A stretch of 64,000 bases of DNA from Aquabacterium sp. (GTDB lineage Bacteria; Pseudomonadota; Gammaproteobacteria; Burkholderiales; Burkholderiaceae_C), in the NCBI RefSeq assembly GCF_016234775.1, contig NZ_JACRAH010000051.1, positions 1 through 64,000 of the forward strand, written 5' to 3'. The notes beneath the pieces were generated by a model. The model had not been told where the DNA came from, ran no database searches, and saw only the letters and a program-made list of their open reading frames with translations. Position numbers and translations under genes: made by a program. Numbering within the stretch: position 1 is the first letter of the stretch; every line of letters begins with the position of its first letter. Below, piece by piece: positions 53,930-63,173 of this stretch.

Positions 53930-56900
53930 ATGAGTCATTTTCTTGACCGACTGACCTTTTTCGCGCAACCCAAGGAAACGTTCGCGAATGGTCATGGCGT
54001 CACCAACGGCGAAGACCGCACTTGGGAAGACGCCTATCGCAACCGCTGGCAGCATGACAAGGTCGTGCGCTCCACCCACGGCGTGAACTGCACGGGCTCC
54101 TGCTCGTGGAAGGTGTACGTCAAGGGCGGCATCGTGACCTGGGAAACCCAGCAGACGGACTACCCCCGTACTCGCGACGACCTGCCCAACCACGAGCCTC
54201 GTGGTTGTGCTCGCGGTGCCAGCTATTCCTGGTACCTCTACAGCGCCAACCGCGTGAAGCACCCCATGGTGCGTGGTGAGTTGCTCAAGCACTGGCGGGC
54301 AGCACGCACTGTATCCAAGACACCAGTGGACGCCTGGGCCAGTTTGATGAGCAACCCGCAGATGCGTCGTTCCTGGCAAAAGGAACGTGGCCTGGGTGGC
54401 TTCGTGCGCACCAGTTGGGAGGAAGTCAACGAGATCGTGGCCGCCTCCAACGTCTACACGATCAAGCAGTACGGCCCTGATCGCATCATTGGCTTCTCGC
54501 CGATTCCGGCCATGTCCATGATCAGCTATGCGGCGGGCAGTCGGTATCTGAGCCTGATCGGTGGCGTGTGCATGTCCTTCTACGACTGGTATTGCGACCT
54601 GCCTCCTTCGAGCCCACAGATCTGGGGTGAGCAGACCGACGTGCCTGAGTCGGCTGATTGGTACAACTCGAATTTCATCATCGCCTGGGGTTCCAATGTG
54701 CCCCAGACGCGTACGCCTGATGCGCACTTCTTCACCGAAGTCCGCTATAAGGGCGCCAAGACGGTGGCGGTCACCCCGGACTACTCCGAGGTTGCCAAGC
54801 TGGCCGATATCTGGATGCACCCCAAGCAGGGCACCGATGCCGCCGTGGCCATGGCCATGGGCCACGTGATCCTCAAGGAGTTCTACTTCGGTGAAGGTGA
54901 TCGCAAGCGCAGTGCCTACTTCGATGACTATGCTCGCCGCTACACCGATCTGCCCATGCTGGTCATGCTCGAAGAGCAGGACACACCAGCCGGCAAAGCA
55001 CTGGTGCCGGGGCGCTACTTGCGTGCCAGCGACATGTCGGGCGATCTCGCTCAAGGTACCAACACGGAGTGGAAGACTCTGGCCTACAACGCTGACGGCA
55101 GCATCGTGGCGCCGAACGGCTCGATCGGCTTCCGTTGGGGTGCTGCAGGCCGCTCCGACGAGGGCAAGTGGAACCTGGAGACCAAGGAAGGTGTGGGCAA
55201 CGCCGAGGTCAGCTTGAAGCTTTCCGTGCTGGAGGACGCCAGCAAGGCCGAAGTGGTTGCGGGCGCCGTCAACAAGGTGGCCTTCCCGTATTTCGGTGGC
55301 ATCGATACGCCGAACTTCCCGTCCAACAAGCAAGGCGATGTGCTGCTGCGCAATGTGCCTATGCAGCGCTTGAGCATCCAGCAAGACGGCCAGACCAAGG
55401 AAGTCTGGGTGGCCACCGTGTTCGACCTGCAGGTGGCCAGCTACGGGGTGTTCCGCGGTCTGAAGACCGCCCAGGGCGAGTTGGTGGACGACGGCGCCAA
55501 GTCCTTTGACGACAACGTGCCTTACACACCCGCATGGCAAGAGCAGATCACTGGCACGCCCCGTGCCCAGGTGCTCGCCGTGGCGCGTCAGTTCGCCGAC
55601 AACGCCGACAAAACCAAGGGCAAGTCCATGGTCATCATCGGCGCCGCGATGAACCATTGGTATCACTGCGATATGAACTACCGAGGCATCATCAATATGT
55701 TGATGATGTGTGGTTGTGTCGGCCAATCTGGTGGTGGTTGGGCCCACTACGTGGGTCAGGAAAAGCTGCGGCCACAAACTGGCTGGACGGCGTTGGCCTT
55801 TGCCCTGGACTGGGCGCGTCCGCCACGTCAGCAGAACTCCACCAGCTTCTTCTATGCGCACACCGACCAGTGGCGTTACGAAAAGCTGGGCGTCAACGAG
55901 GTACTCTCGCCGTTGGCTGACAAGCGCAAGTTTGGCGGCAGCATGATCGACTACAACGTGCGTTCCGAGCGCATGGGCTGGTTGCCGTCGGCGCCGCAAC
56001 TGCAAACCAACCCGCTGAAGGTCATCAAGGACGCGCAAGCACAGGGTATGGATGCCAAGGACTATGCGGTTCAGGCGCTCAAGGCCGGTACGCTCAAGAT
56101 GTCCTGCGAGGACCCTGATAACCCACTGAATTGGCCGCGCAACATGTTCGTGTGGCGCTCCAATATTCTGGGTTCATCAGGCAAAGGTCACGAGTACTTC
56201 CTCAAGCACCTGCTGGGTACCAGTCACGGTGTGCAAGGCAAGGATCTGGGTGCCAACGACGCCAAGCCTCAGGAGGTGGAATGGCACGCTCAGGCGCCGG
56301 AAGGCAAGCTGGACTTGTTGGTCACGCTGGACTTCCGCATGAGCACCACATGCCTGTACTCGGACATCGTGTTGCCCACAGCGACATGGTACGAAAAGAA
56401 CGACCTCAACACCTCTGACATGCACCCTTTCATCCACCCGCTGTCCGCAGCGGTGGACCCTGCATGGGAGGCCCGTTCCGACTGGGAGATCTACAAGGGT
56501 TTCGCCCAGAAGTTCTCCGAAGTGTGCGTGGGTCACCTGGGCGTCGAAAAGGAAGTGGTGCTCACACCAATCATGCACGATACGGCCGCCGAGCTGGCTC
56601 AGCCATTCGGTGTGCAGGAATGGAAGAAGGGTGAGATCGATCTGGTTCCTGGTAAGACTGCACCGCAGATCACTGTGGTCGAACGCGACTATCCCAACAC
56701 CTTCAAGCGCTTCACTTCTCTGGGCCCGCTGATGAGCAAGTTGGGCAATGGTGGCAAGGGCATCGGCTGGAACACACAAGACGAAGTCAATGGCCTGGCC
56801 AGTCTCAACGGCGTCGTGCGCGAAGAGGGGACCACCAAGGGCTTGCCACGCATCGTGTCTGACATTGACGCGACTGAGGTGGTATTGATGCTGGCACCCG

Positions 56901-57754
56901 AGACCAACGGGCATGTCGCAGTCAAGGCATGGGAGGCGTTGGGCAAGCAGACAGGCCGCGATCACACCCACCTGGCACTGCATCGTGAAGACGAGAAGAT
57001 CCGCTACCGCGACATCCAGGCGCAGCCTCGCAAGATCATTTCCTCGCCGACCTGGTCTGGCCTGGAAAGCGAGAAGGTGTCTTACAACGCGGGCTACACC
57101 AACGTGCACGAGCTGATTCCATGGCGCACCCTCACTGGACGTCAGCAGTTCTATATGGATCACCCCTGGATGATCGCCTTTGGCGAGGGCTTTGTGTCCT
57201 ACCGTCCGCCGGTGGACCTCAAGACGCTCGACGATGTGGCCGGTGTCAAGCCCAATGGCAACAAGGAGATCGCGCTCAACTTCATCACGCCGCACCAGAA
57301 GTGGGGCATTCACTCCACCTACTCCGACAACCTGTTGATGCTCACGCTCAACCGTGGTGGGCCGGTAATCTGGTTGAGTGAAGACGACGCCAAGAGCGCA
57401 GGCATCGTGGACAACGACTGGGTCGAGCTGTTCAACACAAACGGTGCGATCGCAGCCCGTGCGGTGGTGAGTCAGCGTGTGAACCCTGGCATGACCATGA
57501 TGTACCACGCCCAGGAGAAGATCGTGAACACACCTGGCTCCGAGATCACTGGTGCCCGAGGCGGTATTCACAACTCGGTGACGCGTGTGGTGCTCAAGCC
57601 TACGCACATGATCGGTGGCTATGCCCAGTTCAGCTACGGCTTCAACTACTACGGAACCATCGGTACCAACCGCGACGAGTTCGTGATCGTTCGCAAGATG
57701 AACAAGGTTGACTGGCTGGATGACGAGGCCACAACCGAAGGAGTACACGCATGA
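53930..57754 (+). CDS. narG: Respiratory nitrate reductase catalytic subunit
   Basis: The 1274-residue molybdenum subunit reduces nitrate to nitrite on the cytoplasmic side of the inner membrane. The FS0 [4Fe-4S] cluster ligands are His50, Cys54, Cys58 and Cys93. The Mo ligand is Asp223 in YCDLPPSSPQ, followed by the conserved WGEQTDVPES. There is no cleaved signal. The sequence lines up with NarG over its full length (E. coli 1247). narH overlaps at ATGA, and NarK2 with the small membrane protein precede it. Confidence 0.98.
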   Translation: MSHFLDRLTFFAQPKETFANGHGVTNGEDRTWEDAYRNRWQHDKVVRSTHGVNCTGSCSWKVYVKGGIVTWETQQTDYPRTRDDLPNHEPRGCARGASYSWYLYSANRVKHPMVRGELLKHWRAARTVSKTPVDAWASLMSNPQMRRSWQKERGLGGFVRTSWEEVNEIVAASNVYTIKQYGPDRIIGFSPIPAMSMISYAAGSRYLSLIGGVCMSFYDWYCDLPPSSPQIWGEQTDVPESADWYNSNFIIAWGSNVPQTRTPDAHFFTEVRYKGAKTVAVTPDYSEVAKLADIWMHPKQGTDAAVAMAMGHVILKEFYFGEGDRKRSAYFDDYARRYTDLPMLVMLEEQDTPAGKALVPGRYLRASDMSGDLAQGTNTEWKTLAYNADGSIVAPNGSIGFRWGAAGRSDEGKWNLETKEGVGNAEVSLKLSVLEDASKAEVVAGAVNKVAFPYFGGIDTPNFPSNKQGDVLLRNVPMQRLSIQQDGQTKEVWVATVFDLQVASYGVFRGLKTAQGELVDDGAKSFDDNVPYTPAWQEQITGTPRAQVLAVARQFADNADKTKGKSMVIIGAAMNHWYHCDMNYRGIINMLMMCGCVGQSGGGWAHYVGQEKLRPQTGWTALAFALDWARPPRQQNSTSFFYAHTDQWRYEKLGVNEVLSPLADKRKFGGSMIDYNVRSERMGWLPSAPQLQTNPLKVIKDAQAQGMDAKDYAVQALKAGTLKMSCEDPDNPLNWPRNMFVWRSNILGSSGKGHEYFLKHLLGTSHGVQGKDLGANDAKPQEVEWHAQAPEGKLDLLVTLDFRMSTTCLYSDIVLPTATWYEKNDLNTSDMHPFIHPLSAAVDPAWEARSDWEIYKGFAQKFSEVCVGHLGVEKEVVLTPIMHDTAAELAQPFGVQEWKKGEIDLVPGKTAPQITVVERDYPNTFKRFTSLGPLMSKLGNGGKGIGWNTQDEVNGLASLNGVVREEGTTKGLPRIVSDIDATEVVLMLAPETNGHVAVKAWEALGKQTGRDHTHLALHREDEKIRYRDIQAQPRKIISSPTWSGLESEKVSYNAGYTNVHELIPWRTLTGRQQFYMDHPWMIAFGEGFVSYRPPVDLKTLDDVAGVKPNGNKEIALNFITPHQKWGIHSTYSDNLLMLTLNRGGPVIWLSEDDAKSAGIVDNDWVELFNTNGAIAARAVVSQRVNPGMTMMYHAQEKIVNTPGSEITGARGGIHNSVTRVVLKPTHMIGGYAQFSYGFNYYGTIGTNRDEFVIVRKMNKVDWLDDEATTEGVHA

Positions 57755-59274
57755 AAATCCGCGCTCAAATCGGCATGGTGCTGAATCTGGACAAGTGCAT
57801 CGGTTGCCACACCTGTTCGGTGACCTGCAAGAACGTCTGGACCAGTCGCCCCGGCGTCGAGTACGCCTGGTTCAACAACGTCGAGACCAAACCCGGTATT
57901 GGTTACCCCAAGGAGTGGGAGAACCAGGATAAGTGGAATGGTGGCTGGGTTCGCAAGTCGGACGGCACGATTGCGCCTCGCCAAGGCGGCAAGCTGAGCC
58001 TCCTGATGAAGATCTTCGCCAACCCCAATCTGCCGGAGATCGACGACTACTACGAGCCCTTCACGTTCGATTACGAACACCTGCAGTCGGCACCGAAGAT
58101 GAAGGCCGCACCGACCGCCCGCCCACGCAGTTTGATCACAGGTCAGCGCATGGAGAAGATCGAGTGGGGCCCCAACTGGGAAGAAATTCTGGGTGGCGAG
58201 TTCAGCAAGCGCAGCAAGGACAAGAACTTCGACGATATCCAGAAGGATATCTACGGTCAGTTCGAGAACACCTTCATGATGTACTTGCCTCGCCTGTGCG
58301 AGCACTGCCTGAATCCGGCATGTGTAGCATCGTGCCCGTCGGGCTCGATCTACAAGCGCGAGGAAGACGGCATTGTCCTGATTGATCAGGATAAGTGTCG
58401 CGGCTGGCGCATGTGCGTCTCCGGTTGTCCGTACAAGAAGATCTATTACAACTGGCAGTCTGGCAAGGCCGAGAAGTGCATCTTCTGCTACCCCCGTATC
58501 GAAGCCGGTCAACCGACCGTGTGCTCGGAAACCTGCGTGGGCCGCATCCGCTATCTGGGCGTGCTGCTGTATGACGCAGACCGCATCGAGGAGGCCGCCA
58601 GCGTCGAGCAGGACCGCGATCTCTACCAGGCCCAACTGGACGTCTTCCTGAATCCCAACGATCCGAAGGTGATCGAGCAGGCCCGCAAGGACGGTATCCC
58701 GGAAGCCTGGCTGGTGGCTGCCCGCAACAGCCCGGTCTACAAGATGGCCGTGGATTGGAAGGTCGCATTGCCGCTGCACCCAGAGTACCGTACCTTGCCC
58801 ATGGTCTGGTATGTGCCACCGCTGTCGCCGATCCAGTCGGCTGCCAACAGTGGCCAGATTGGCGTCAACGGCGAGATCCCTGATGTCAACCAGTTGCGCA
58901 TACCCGTCAAGTACTTGGCAAACTTGCTGACAGCTGGCGACACCATGCCGGTGACGCGCGCCCTGGAACGCATGCTGGCCATGCGCGGCTACATGCGCAG
59001 CAAGCATGTGGATGGCGTGGAGAACAAGCGTGTGCTGGAGCAGGTCGGCATGGACCAACACACCGTGGAAGACATGTACCACGTGATGGCGATTGCCAAC
59101 TACGAAGACCGTTTCGTGATCCCTTCCGCTCACCGTGAATACGCCGAAAATGCTTTCGATGTGCGCGGTGGCTGTGGCTTCTCCTTTGGCAATGGCTGCT
59201 CAGATGGCGCCACGGACACCAGCTTGTTCGGCAGCAAGAAGAAGCGCACCATTCCCATCAAGTCGGAGGTTTGA
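57751..59274 (+). CDS. narH: Respiratory nitrate reductase iron-sulfur subunit
   Basis: The 507-residue electron-transfer subunit carries three [4Fe-4S] and one [3Fe-4S] cluster. Cys groups are 16, 19, 22 and 26 in CIGCHTCSVTC, then CEHCLNPACVASCP, CRGWRMCVSGCP (with Trp replacing the Cys that makes this the [3Fe-4S] cluster) and CIFCYPRIEAGQPTVCSETC. It overlaps narG by four bases and is followed by narJ. Confidence 0.98.
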   Translation: MKIRAQIGMVLNLDKCIGCHTCSVTCKNVWTSRPGVEYAWFNNVETKPGIGYPKEWENQDKWNGGWVRKSDGTIAPRQGGKLSLLMKIFANPNLPEIDDYYEPFTFDYEHLQSAPKMKAAPTARPRSLITGQRMEKIEWGPNWEEILGGEFSKRSKDKNFDDIQKDIYGQFENTFMMYLPRLCEHCLNPACVASCPSGSIYKREEDGIVLIDQDKCRGWRMCVSGCPYKKIYYNWQSGKAEKCIFCYPRIEAGQPTVCSETCVGRIRYLGVLLYDADRIEEAASVEQDRDLYQAQLDVFLNPNDPKVIEQARKDGIPEAWLVAARNSPVYKMAVDWKVALPLHPEYRTLPMVWYVPPLSPIQSAANSGQIGVNGEIPDVNQLRIPVKYLANLLTAGDTMPVTRALERMLAMRGYMRSKHVDGVENKRVLEQVGMDQHTVEDMYHVMAIANYEDRFVIPSAHREYAENAFDVRGGCGFSFGNGCSDGATDTSLFGSKKKRTIPIKSEV

Positions 59275-59276
59275 AC

Positions 59277-59972
59277 ATGATGACAACCCCCTACACCCTG
59301 CGTGCCTTGGCTCGGATGCTCACCTATCCGGACGCAGCCTTGCGCGAGCTGGTACCTGACTTGCAAAAGGTGCTCGTGAGTGAGTCTGTTTTGTCGCCGG
59401 CTCGCCTGCGTGGCCTGAACATGTTGTTGGGCTCCCTGGTTGATCAAGACGTGATGGAAGTGGAGCAGGCCTACGTCGAGCTGTTCGACCGTGGCCGCGC
59501 CACGTCCTTGCACCTGTTCGAGCATGTGCATGGCGACTCCCGAGATCGTGGCCCGGCCATGATCGACCTGGTCAAGACCTACGAACAAGGTGGCTTGTTA
59601 CTGGATCCCGACAAGATCGGAGGCGAGTTGCCTGACTATCTGCCGGTGGTGCTGGAGTTCGCCTCCACCTTGCCGGCGGCGCAGATGCGGGAATTCCTGT
59701 CTGAGATCGCGCACATTCTCAATGCTGTCCACGCAGCCTTGATCAAGCGCCGCAGCCTGTACGCCCACGTGCTGGCAGCCGTGTTGGAGATCGGTCAGCA
59801 AGAGATCGCCACACCGGATGTGCCGGAAGACGAGGATCTGGACGCTGCCTGGGCAGAGCCTGAAGCCTTTGCCGGGTGCACCAGCAAAGGCCAACAAAGC
59901 CCTAGTCAGCCGCAGCCCATTCAGATCGTGCGGCGTACTACATCGACACCACAACGAGGAGCAGCAGCATGA
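59277..59972 (+). CDS. narJ: Nitrate reductase maturation chaperone NarJ
   Basis: A 231-residue chaperone that holds apo-NarG and promotes molybdenum cofactor and FS0 insertion. The TorD/NarJ helical pattern is visible (YVELFDRGRATSLHLFEHVHGDSRDRGPAMIDL-like core). The ATG at 59277 lies six bases after GGAGGT, two bases past the narH stop; it is preferred over an upstream TTG. A disordered C-terminal tail is present. narI overlaps by four bases. Confidence 0.95.
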   Translation: MMTTPYTLRALARMLTYPDAALRELVPDLQKVLVSESVLSPARLRGLNMLLGSLVDQDVMEVEQAYVELFDRGRATSLHLFEHVHGDSRDRGPAMIDLVKTYEQGGLLLDPDKIGGELPDYLPVVLEFASTLPAAQMREFLSEIAHILNAVHAALIKRRSLYAHVLAAVLEIGQQEIATPDVPEDEDLDAAWAEPEAFAGCTSKGQQSPSQPQPIQIVRRTTSTPQRGAAA

Positions 59973-60664
59973 GCCTCTCTCATCAATTCGTATTCGGCAT
60001 CTATCCCTACATCTGCGGCGCCATCTTCCTGTTGGGCAGTCTGATCCGCTTTGATCGCGACCAGTACACCTGGCGCAGCGAATCCAGCCAGATGCTCTCT
60101 ACTGGCAGCCTGCGTGTGGGTTCCAACCTGTTTCACCTGGGCATCATCGGCTTGTTTTTCGGGCACTTCTTCGGCATGCTGACGCCGCCTGAGATCATCC
60201 ACGCACTGGGTGTGACGGCCTCTCAGAAGCAGTTGCTGGCCGTGGTGGCCGGCGGCACGTTGGGCAGTCTTGGTCTGATCGGGCTCATCATCCTGATCCA
60301 TCGCCGCCTGAGCAACAGCCGCATCCGTGCTACTTCCCGTGGCCGTGATTTTCTGGTTTTGTTCTGGATCCTGGCGACCTTGATGCTGGGCTTGTCCACC
60401 ATTCCTCTGTCACTGCACCACAGCGATGGTGGCGAAATGCTCAAGCTGATGTCATGGGCGCAACATCTGGTGACATTCCAGGGTGATGCGCCAAGCTTCA
60501 TCGCGGATGCATCCATGGTGTTCAAGGTTCATATGTTCATGGGCATGTCGCTGTTCGCGATCTTTCCCTTCACCCGTCTTGTTCATGTGTGGAGCGGGTT
60601 TGCCGTTGCAGGCTATGTGCTGCGTCCTTGGCAAGTGGTGCGTAGCCGTCGCACCGGTCTGTGA
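59969..60664 (+). CDS. narI: Nitrate reductase cytochrome b subunit
   Basis: The 231-residue membrane subunit takes electrons from quinol and passes them to NarH. Five helices are predicted. The heme b ligands are His56, His66, His187 and His205, the same numbers as in E. coli NarI. It overlaps narJ at ATGA. The PPIase gene follows after 20 bases. Confidence 0.97.
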   Translation: MSLSHQFVFGIYPYICGAIFLLGSLIRFDRDQYTWRSESSQMLSTGSLRVGSNLFHLGIIGLFFGHFFGMLTPPEIIHALGVTASQKQLLAVVAGGTLGSLGLIGLIILIHRRLSNSRIRATSRGRDFLVLFWILATLMLGLSTIPLSLHHSDGGEMLKLMSWAQHLVTFQGDAPSFIADASMVFKVHMFMGMSLFAIFPFTRLVHVWSGFAVAGYVLRPWQVVRSRRTGL

Positions 60665-60684
60665 TATTTTCAAAGGGAATAGCC

Positions 60685-61473
60685 ATGTTGCCGGAAAACC
60701 TTGATCTTCCCGCTGTATTGAGAGTTGGTCAGGTGATCCTGGCTGATGACGAGATGGGCTTGTCGGACGCCGAAAAGCGTCAGCGCGCCAGTCTGGAGTT
60801 GCTGCGGCAGGCTGCCATTGAGGTGGGCCTGCTCGCAGCCAGCGACGCGCCACCGCAGGGTGGTGTCTTCACGGAAGAAGCGATCGAAGCCATTGACCGC
60901 TATCTGCTGGAGCATGTGACCGTGCCCGAACCTGACGAAGAGGCGTGCAGGCGATACCATGCGGCTCACGCAGCCAAGTACGCCATCGGTGAGGCCATTC
61001 AGGCTCGTCACATCTTGTTTGCCGTGACGCCAGGCGTTGATGTGCAAGCCTTGCGTGCACGTGCCGAGCAGGCCTTGCTGGACGTGCGTGCTGATCCGGA
61101 ACGATTCGGCGAGGTTGCCCGTGAGTTGTCGAACTGCCCGTCTAGTGAAAAGGGCGGAGATCTGGGTTGGCTGACCGCCCAGGATTGCGCCCCGGAGTTC
61201 GCCAAGGAGTTGTTTGCGCAGGACGAGGCTCAGGCCAATGTGGGCGTCTTGCCTCGTCTGGTGCACAGCCGATTCGGCCTGCATGTGGTGGAAGTGCTGG
61301 CACGTCAGGCAGGGCAGGCCCAGCCCTACGAAGTGGTACGCCAAGCCGTGGCGCAGGCCCTGCACCAGCAGGCCTGGATCACCGCTTTGCGTCAAACCAT
61401 GAGCGTGCTGGCATCTCGTTGGGATGTGCAGGGTATAGATCTGAATTCGGCGGATTCACCTTTGCTACAGTGA
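60685..61473 (+). CDS. Parvulin-type peptidyl-prolyl isomerase, nar-linked
   Basis: The 262-residue protein has a helical N-terminus and a parvulin (PpiC/rotamase) domain at about residues 110-215 with RHILFAVTPG, SNCPSSEKGGDLGWLTAQDCAPEFAKELF and HSRFGLHVVEVL. It has no signal peptide, so it is probably cytoplasmic, like the NifM type. AAAGGG precedes the ATG at 60685. It follows narI in 20 bases and precedes the carbonic anhydrase gene by six bases, implying cotranscription. A folding role for the nitrate reductase, as NifM has for nitrogenase, is inference. Confidence 0.88.
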   Translation: MLPENLDLPAVLRVGQVILADDEMGLSDAEKRQRASLELLRQAAIEVGLLAASDAPPQGGVFTEEAIEAIDRYLLEHVTVPEPDEEACRRYHAAHAAKYAIGEAIQARHILFAVTPGVDVQALRARAEQALLDVRADPERFGEVARELSNCPSSEKGGDLGWLTAQDCAPEFAKELFAQDEAQANVGVLPRLVHSRFGLHVVEVLARQAGQAQPYEVVRQAVAQALHQQAWITALRQTMSVLASRWDVQGIDLNSADSPLLQ

Positions 61474-61479
61474 TCATCC

Positions 61480-62181
61480 ATGGATGACCATTTACTGGAG
61501 CGCCTGCGGCGCTTCCACAACGACTTCTTCCCTGACTACAAGGACAAGTTCCAAAACCTGGTAGAGCAGGGGCAGCACCCGACGATCCTGTTCGTTGGGT
61601 GCTCGGACTCTCGTCTCGTGCCCTACATGCTCACAGGCACGGGCCCTGGCGAGCTGTTTATCGTTCGCAACGTGGGGGCGCTGGTGCCACCCTATAACGG
61701 CCTGCACGGCTTGCATGGCACGGCCGCTGCCATTGAGTACGCTGTGCTCAATCTGCACGTGAGTCACATCATCGTGTGCGGGCACTCTCACTGCGGGGCC
61801 ATGAAGGCCTTGTACGAAGAGATTTCGCCGGAGGCCAAAAACCTGCAGGCGTGGCTGGATCTGGCCCGTGAAGCGGCCTTGCCGGTTCAGGTGTCCGAGG
61901 AGGCCCTGCGGCGTACGGAGCAACGCTCAATCGTGCTGCAGTTGGAGCGGCTGATGGACTATCCCATGGTGCGGCAACGCGTGGAAAAACGCCAGATTTC
62001 ACTACACGGATGGCACTACGTCATTGAAGAGGGCGAGGTACATGTGTTTGACGTGAAGTCCGGCAGTTTCGTGCCTGCTTCTCACGCCGAGCACAGCGGG
62101 ACGGGCCCCTACCAGGATGTCGATCCAGATAGTGGCTCCATCTTCAACGAGGTGGACGCGTCCTGGTATCAGGGGCGCTGA
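61480..62181 (+). CDS. Beta-carbonic anhydrase
   Basis: A 233-residue zinc enzyme that interconverts CO2 and bicarbonate. The zinc ligands Cys41, His102 and Cys105 (VGCSDSRLVP and GHSHCGAMKAL) and the Asp43-Arg45 pair are present. The start is six bases after the PPIase stop, in the same operon. Why it should travel with nitrate reductase is not obvious; pH or bicarbonate balance during denitrification is a guess. Confidence 0.95.
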   Translation: MDDHLLERLRRFHNDFFPDYKDKFQNLVEQGQHPTILFVGCSDSRLVPYMLTGTGPGELFIVRNVGALVPPYNGLHGLHGTAAAIEYAVLNLHVSHIIVCGHSHCGAMKALYEEISPEAKNLQAWLDLAREAALPVQVSEEALRRTEQRSIVLQLERLMDYPMVRQRVEKRQISLHGWHYVIEEGEVHVFDVKSGSFVPASHAEHSGTGPYQDVDPDSGSIFNEVDASWYQGR

Positions 62182-62254
62182 TGCGTCAAACGGGCGTCAT
62201 GGCTGTCGTCCGAAATGCTTAGCTCCTTTACCCTAGTGAATCTGTTGGCCATAT

Positions 62255-62268
62255 TTGCGCCTTGTCAA
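62255..62268. promoter_or_regulatory. Weak FNR/Dnr-like site before the CRP/FNR-type regulator gene
   Basis: TTGCG-CCTT-GTCAA has one good half-site (GTCAA) and one degenerate half (TTGCG). It lies 61 bases before the regulator start, a position fit for autoregulation or cross-regulation. Confidence 0.3.
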
Positions 62269-62328
62269 ATCCATGCTTTTTGTGGGTGCCCAGAATGAAC
62301 TCAGGTTCATGGGAATTCGAGGAGCAAT

Positions 62329-63027
62329 ATGATGGGTTCGCGCAGACTGAATGTGGTGTCCTACCTGGGCAGCCTGGCCTTGTTCAAGGACATGTCGGCG
62401 CCGGAGTTGGCGCGGATCGCTGCGGCGTCCAGTGTCAGGCGCCTGTCGCGAGGGCAGGAGATGTTTCACTCCGGGCAGGTGTGCGAAGGTTTGTACTTCG
62501 TCATCGACGGCATGATCAAGCTGTACGCCAAGGCGCCTAGTGGTCAGGAAAAGGTCATGGAGGTGATAGGTGCTGGCGGTTGCGTGTCAGAAGCCTTGAT
62601 GTTCAGCGAAGGTGCCCACAGCGTGAACGCCAGTGTGCTGATGGATGTGCAGTTGCTGGTGGTGCCAAGGGACGTGCTGGTCAACGAGATCGAGCACAAC
62701 GCTGGCCTGGCCATGCGTTTGCTCAAGGGCTTGTCCAGGCGAATGAATGGACTGGTCAAGGACATAGAAGCCGTGACCTTGCACTCAGGTGTCAAGCGGG
62801 TGGTGGACTACCTGCTGCATTCACCAGTCGTGGGGGATGTCCAAGACGTGAACAGGGATCTGACCGTGTCATTGCCTGCCAGCAAGGGCACGATTGCTTC
62901 CCTGTTGTCTGTGACGCCAGAGCATTTTTCTCGCATCCTGCACGACCTGCAAGCCCAAGGCTTGATCGAGGTGGAGCGGCGCCACATCCACATTCGGGAT
63001 GCACATGGGCTGGCGCAGTTCTCCTGA
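62329..63027 (+). CDS. CRP/FNR family regulator, Dnr/NnrR-like
   Basis: A 232-residue regulator with a cyclic-nucleotide-binding-like sensor fold (about residues 20-125), a long dimer helix and a C-terminal winged helix with SKGTIASLLSVTPEHFSRILHDL. It lacks the N-terminal Cys cluster needed for an FNR oxygen-sensing [4Fe-4S] centre, so it belongs with NO-sensing or heme-type Dnr/NnrR proteins. GGAG precedes two adjacent ATG codons (62329 and 62332). norC begins just downstream with a perfect 5-4-5 palindrome, its likely target. Confidence 0.9.
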   Translation: MMGSRRLNVVSYLGSLALFKDMSAPELARIAAASSVRRLSRGQEMFHSGQVCEGLYFVIDGMIKLYAKAPSGQEKVMEVIGAGGCVSEALMFSEGAHSVNASVLMDVQLLVVPRDVLVNEIEHNAGLAMRLLKGLSRRMNGLVKDIEAVTLHSGVKRVVDYLLHSPVVGDVQDVNRDLTVSLPASKGTIASLLSVTPEHFSRILHDLQAQGLIEVERRHIHIRDAHGLAQFS

Positions 63028-63078
63028 TAGAGCGAGTTCACCGCATGCTTTGGTGGTGACTAAGCCTGAAGAACGATG

Positions 63079-63101
63079 CGGGGCCTTCGGGCCCTGTTTC
63101 T
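63079..63101 (+). terminator. UUCG tetraloop terminator after the CRP/FNR-type regulator
   Basis: GGGCC (63081-63085) pairs with GGCCC (63090-63094) around a TTCG tetraloop, extended by one G-T pair, and TGTTTCTT follows. It lies 54 bases past the regulator stop and abuts the palindrome at 63101-63114. Confidence 0.7.
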
Positions 63102-63114
63102 TGAAGCGGTTCAA
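63101..63114. promoter_or_regulatory. FNR/Dnr-type operator of norCB
   Basis: TTGAA-GCGG-TTCAA is a perfectly symmetric 5-4-5 palindrome centred 66 bases before the norC start. With a start site 41.5 bases downstream (about 63149), TAGGCT at 63137-63142 falls at the -10 position, the class II arrangement of FNR-activated promoters. Confidence 0.7.
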
Positions 63115-63143
63115 GGAAATGTCTCAGGTCAAGCCCTAGGCTC

Positions 63144-63160
63144 TTGTCGTCCCTTGACAA
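63144..63160. promoter_or_regulatory. Second inverted repeat in the norC leader
   Basis: TTGTC-GTCCCTT-GACAA is a 5-bp inverted repeat with a seven-base spacer lying just before the norC ribosome binding site (AAGGAG). The spacing differs from a normal FNR box. It could bind another regulator or fold in the mRNA. Confidence 0.4.
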
Positions 63161-63173
63161 TAAGGAGAATGGC

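Noticed and set aside
53897..57748. Two long minus-strand frames across narG
   Set aside because: They lie antisense to an intact 1274-residue NarG with all ligands. They reflect third-position GC bias.
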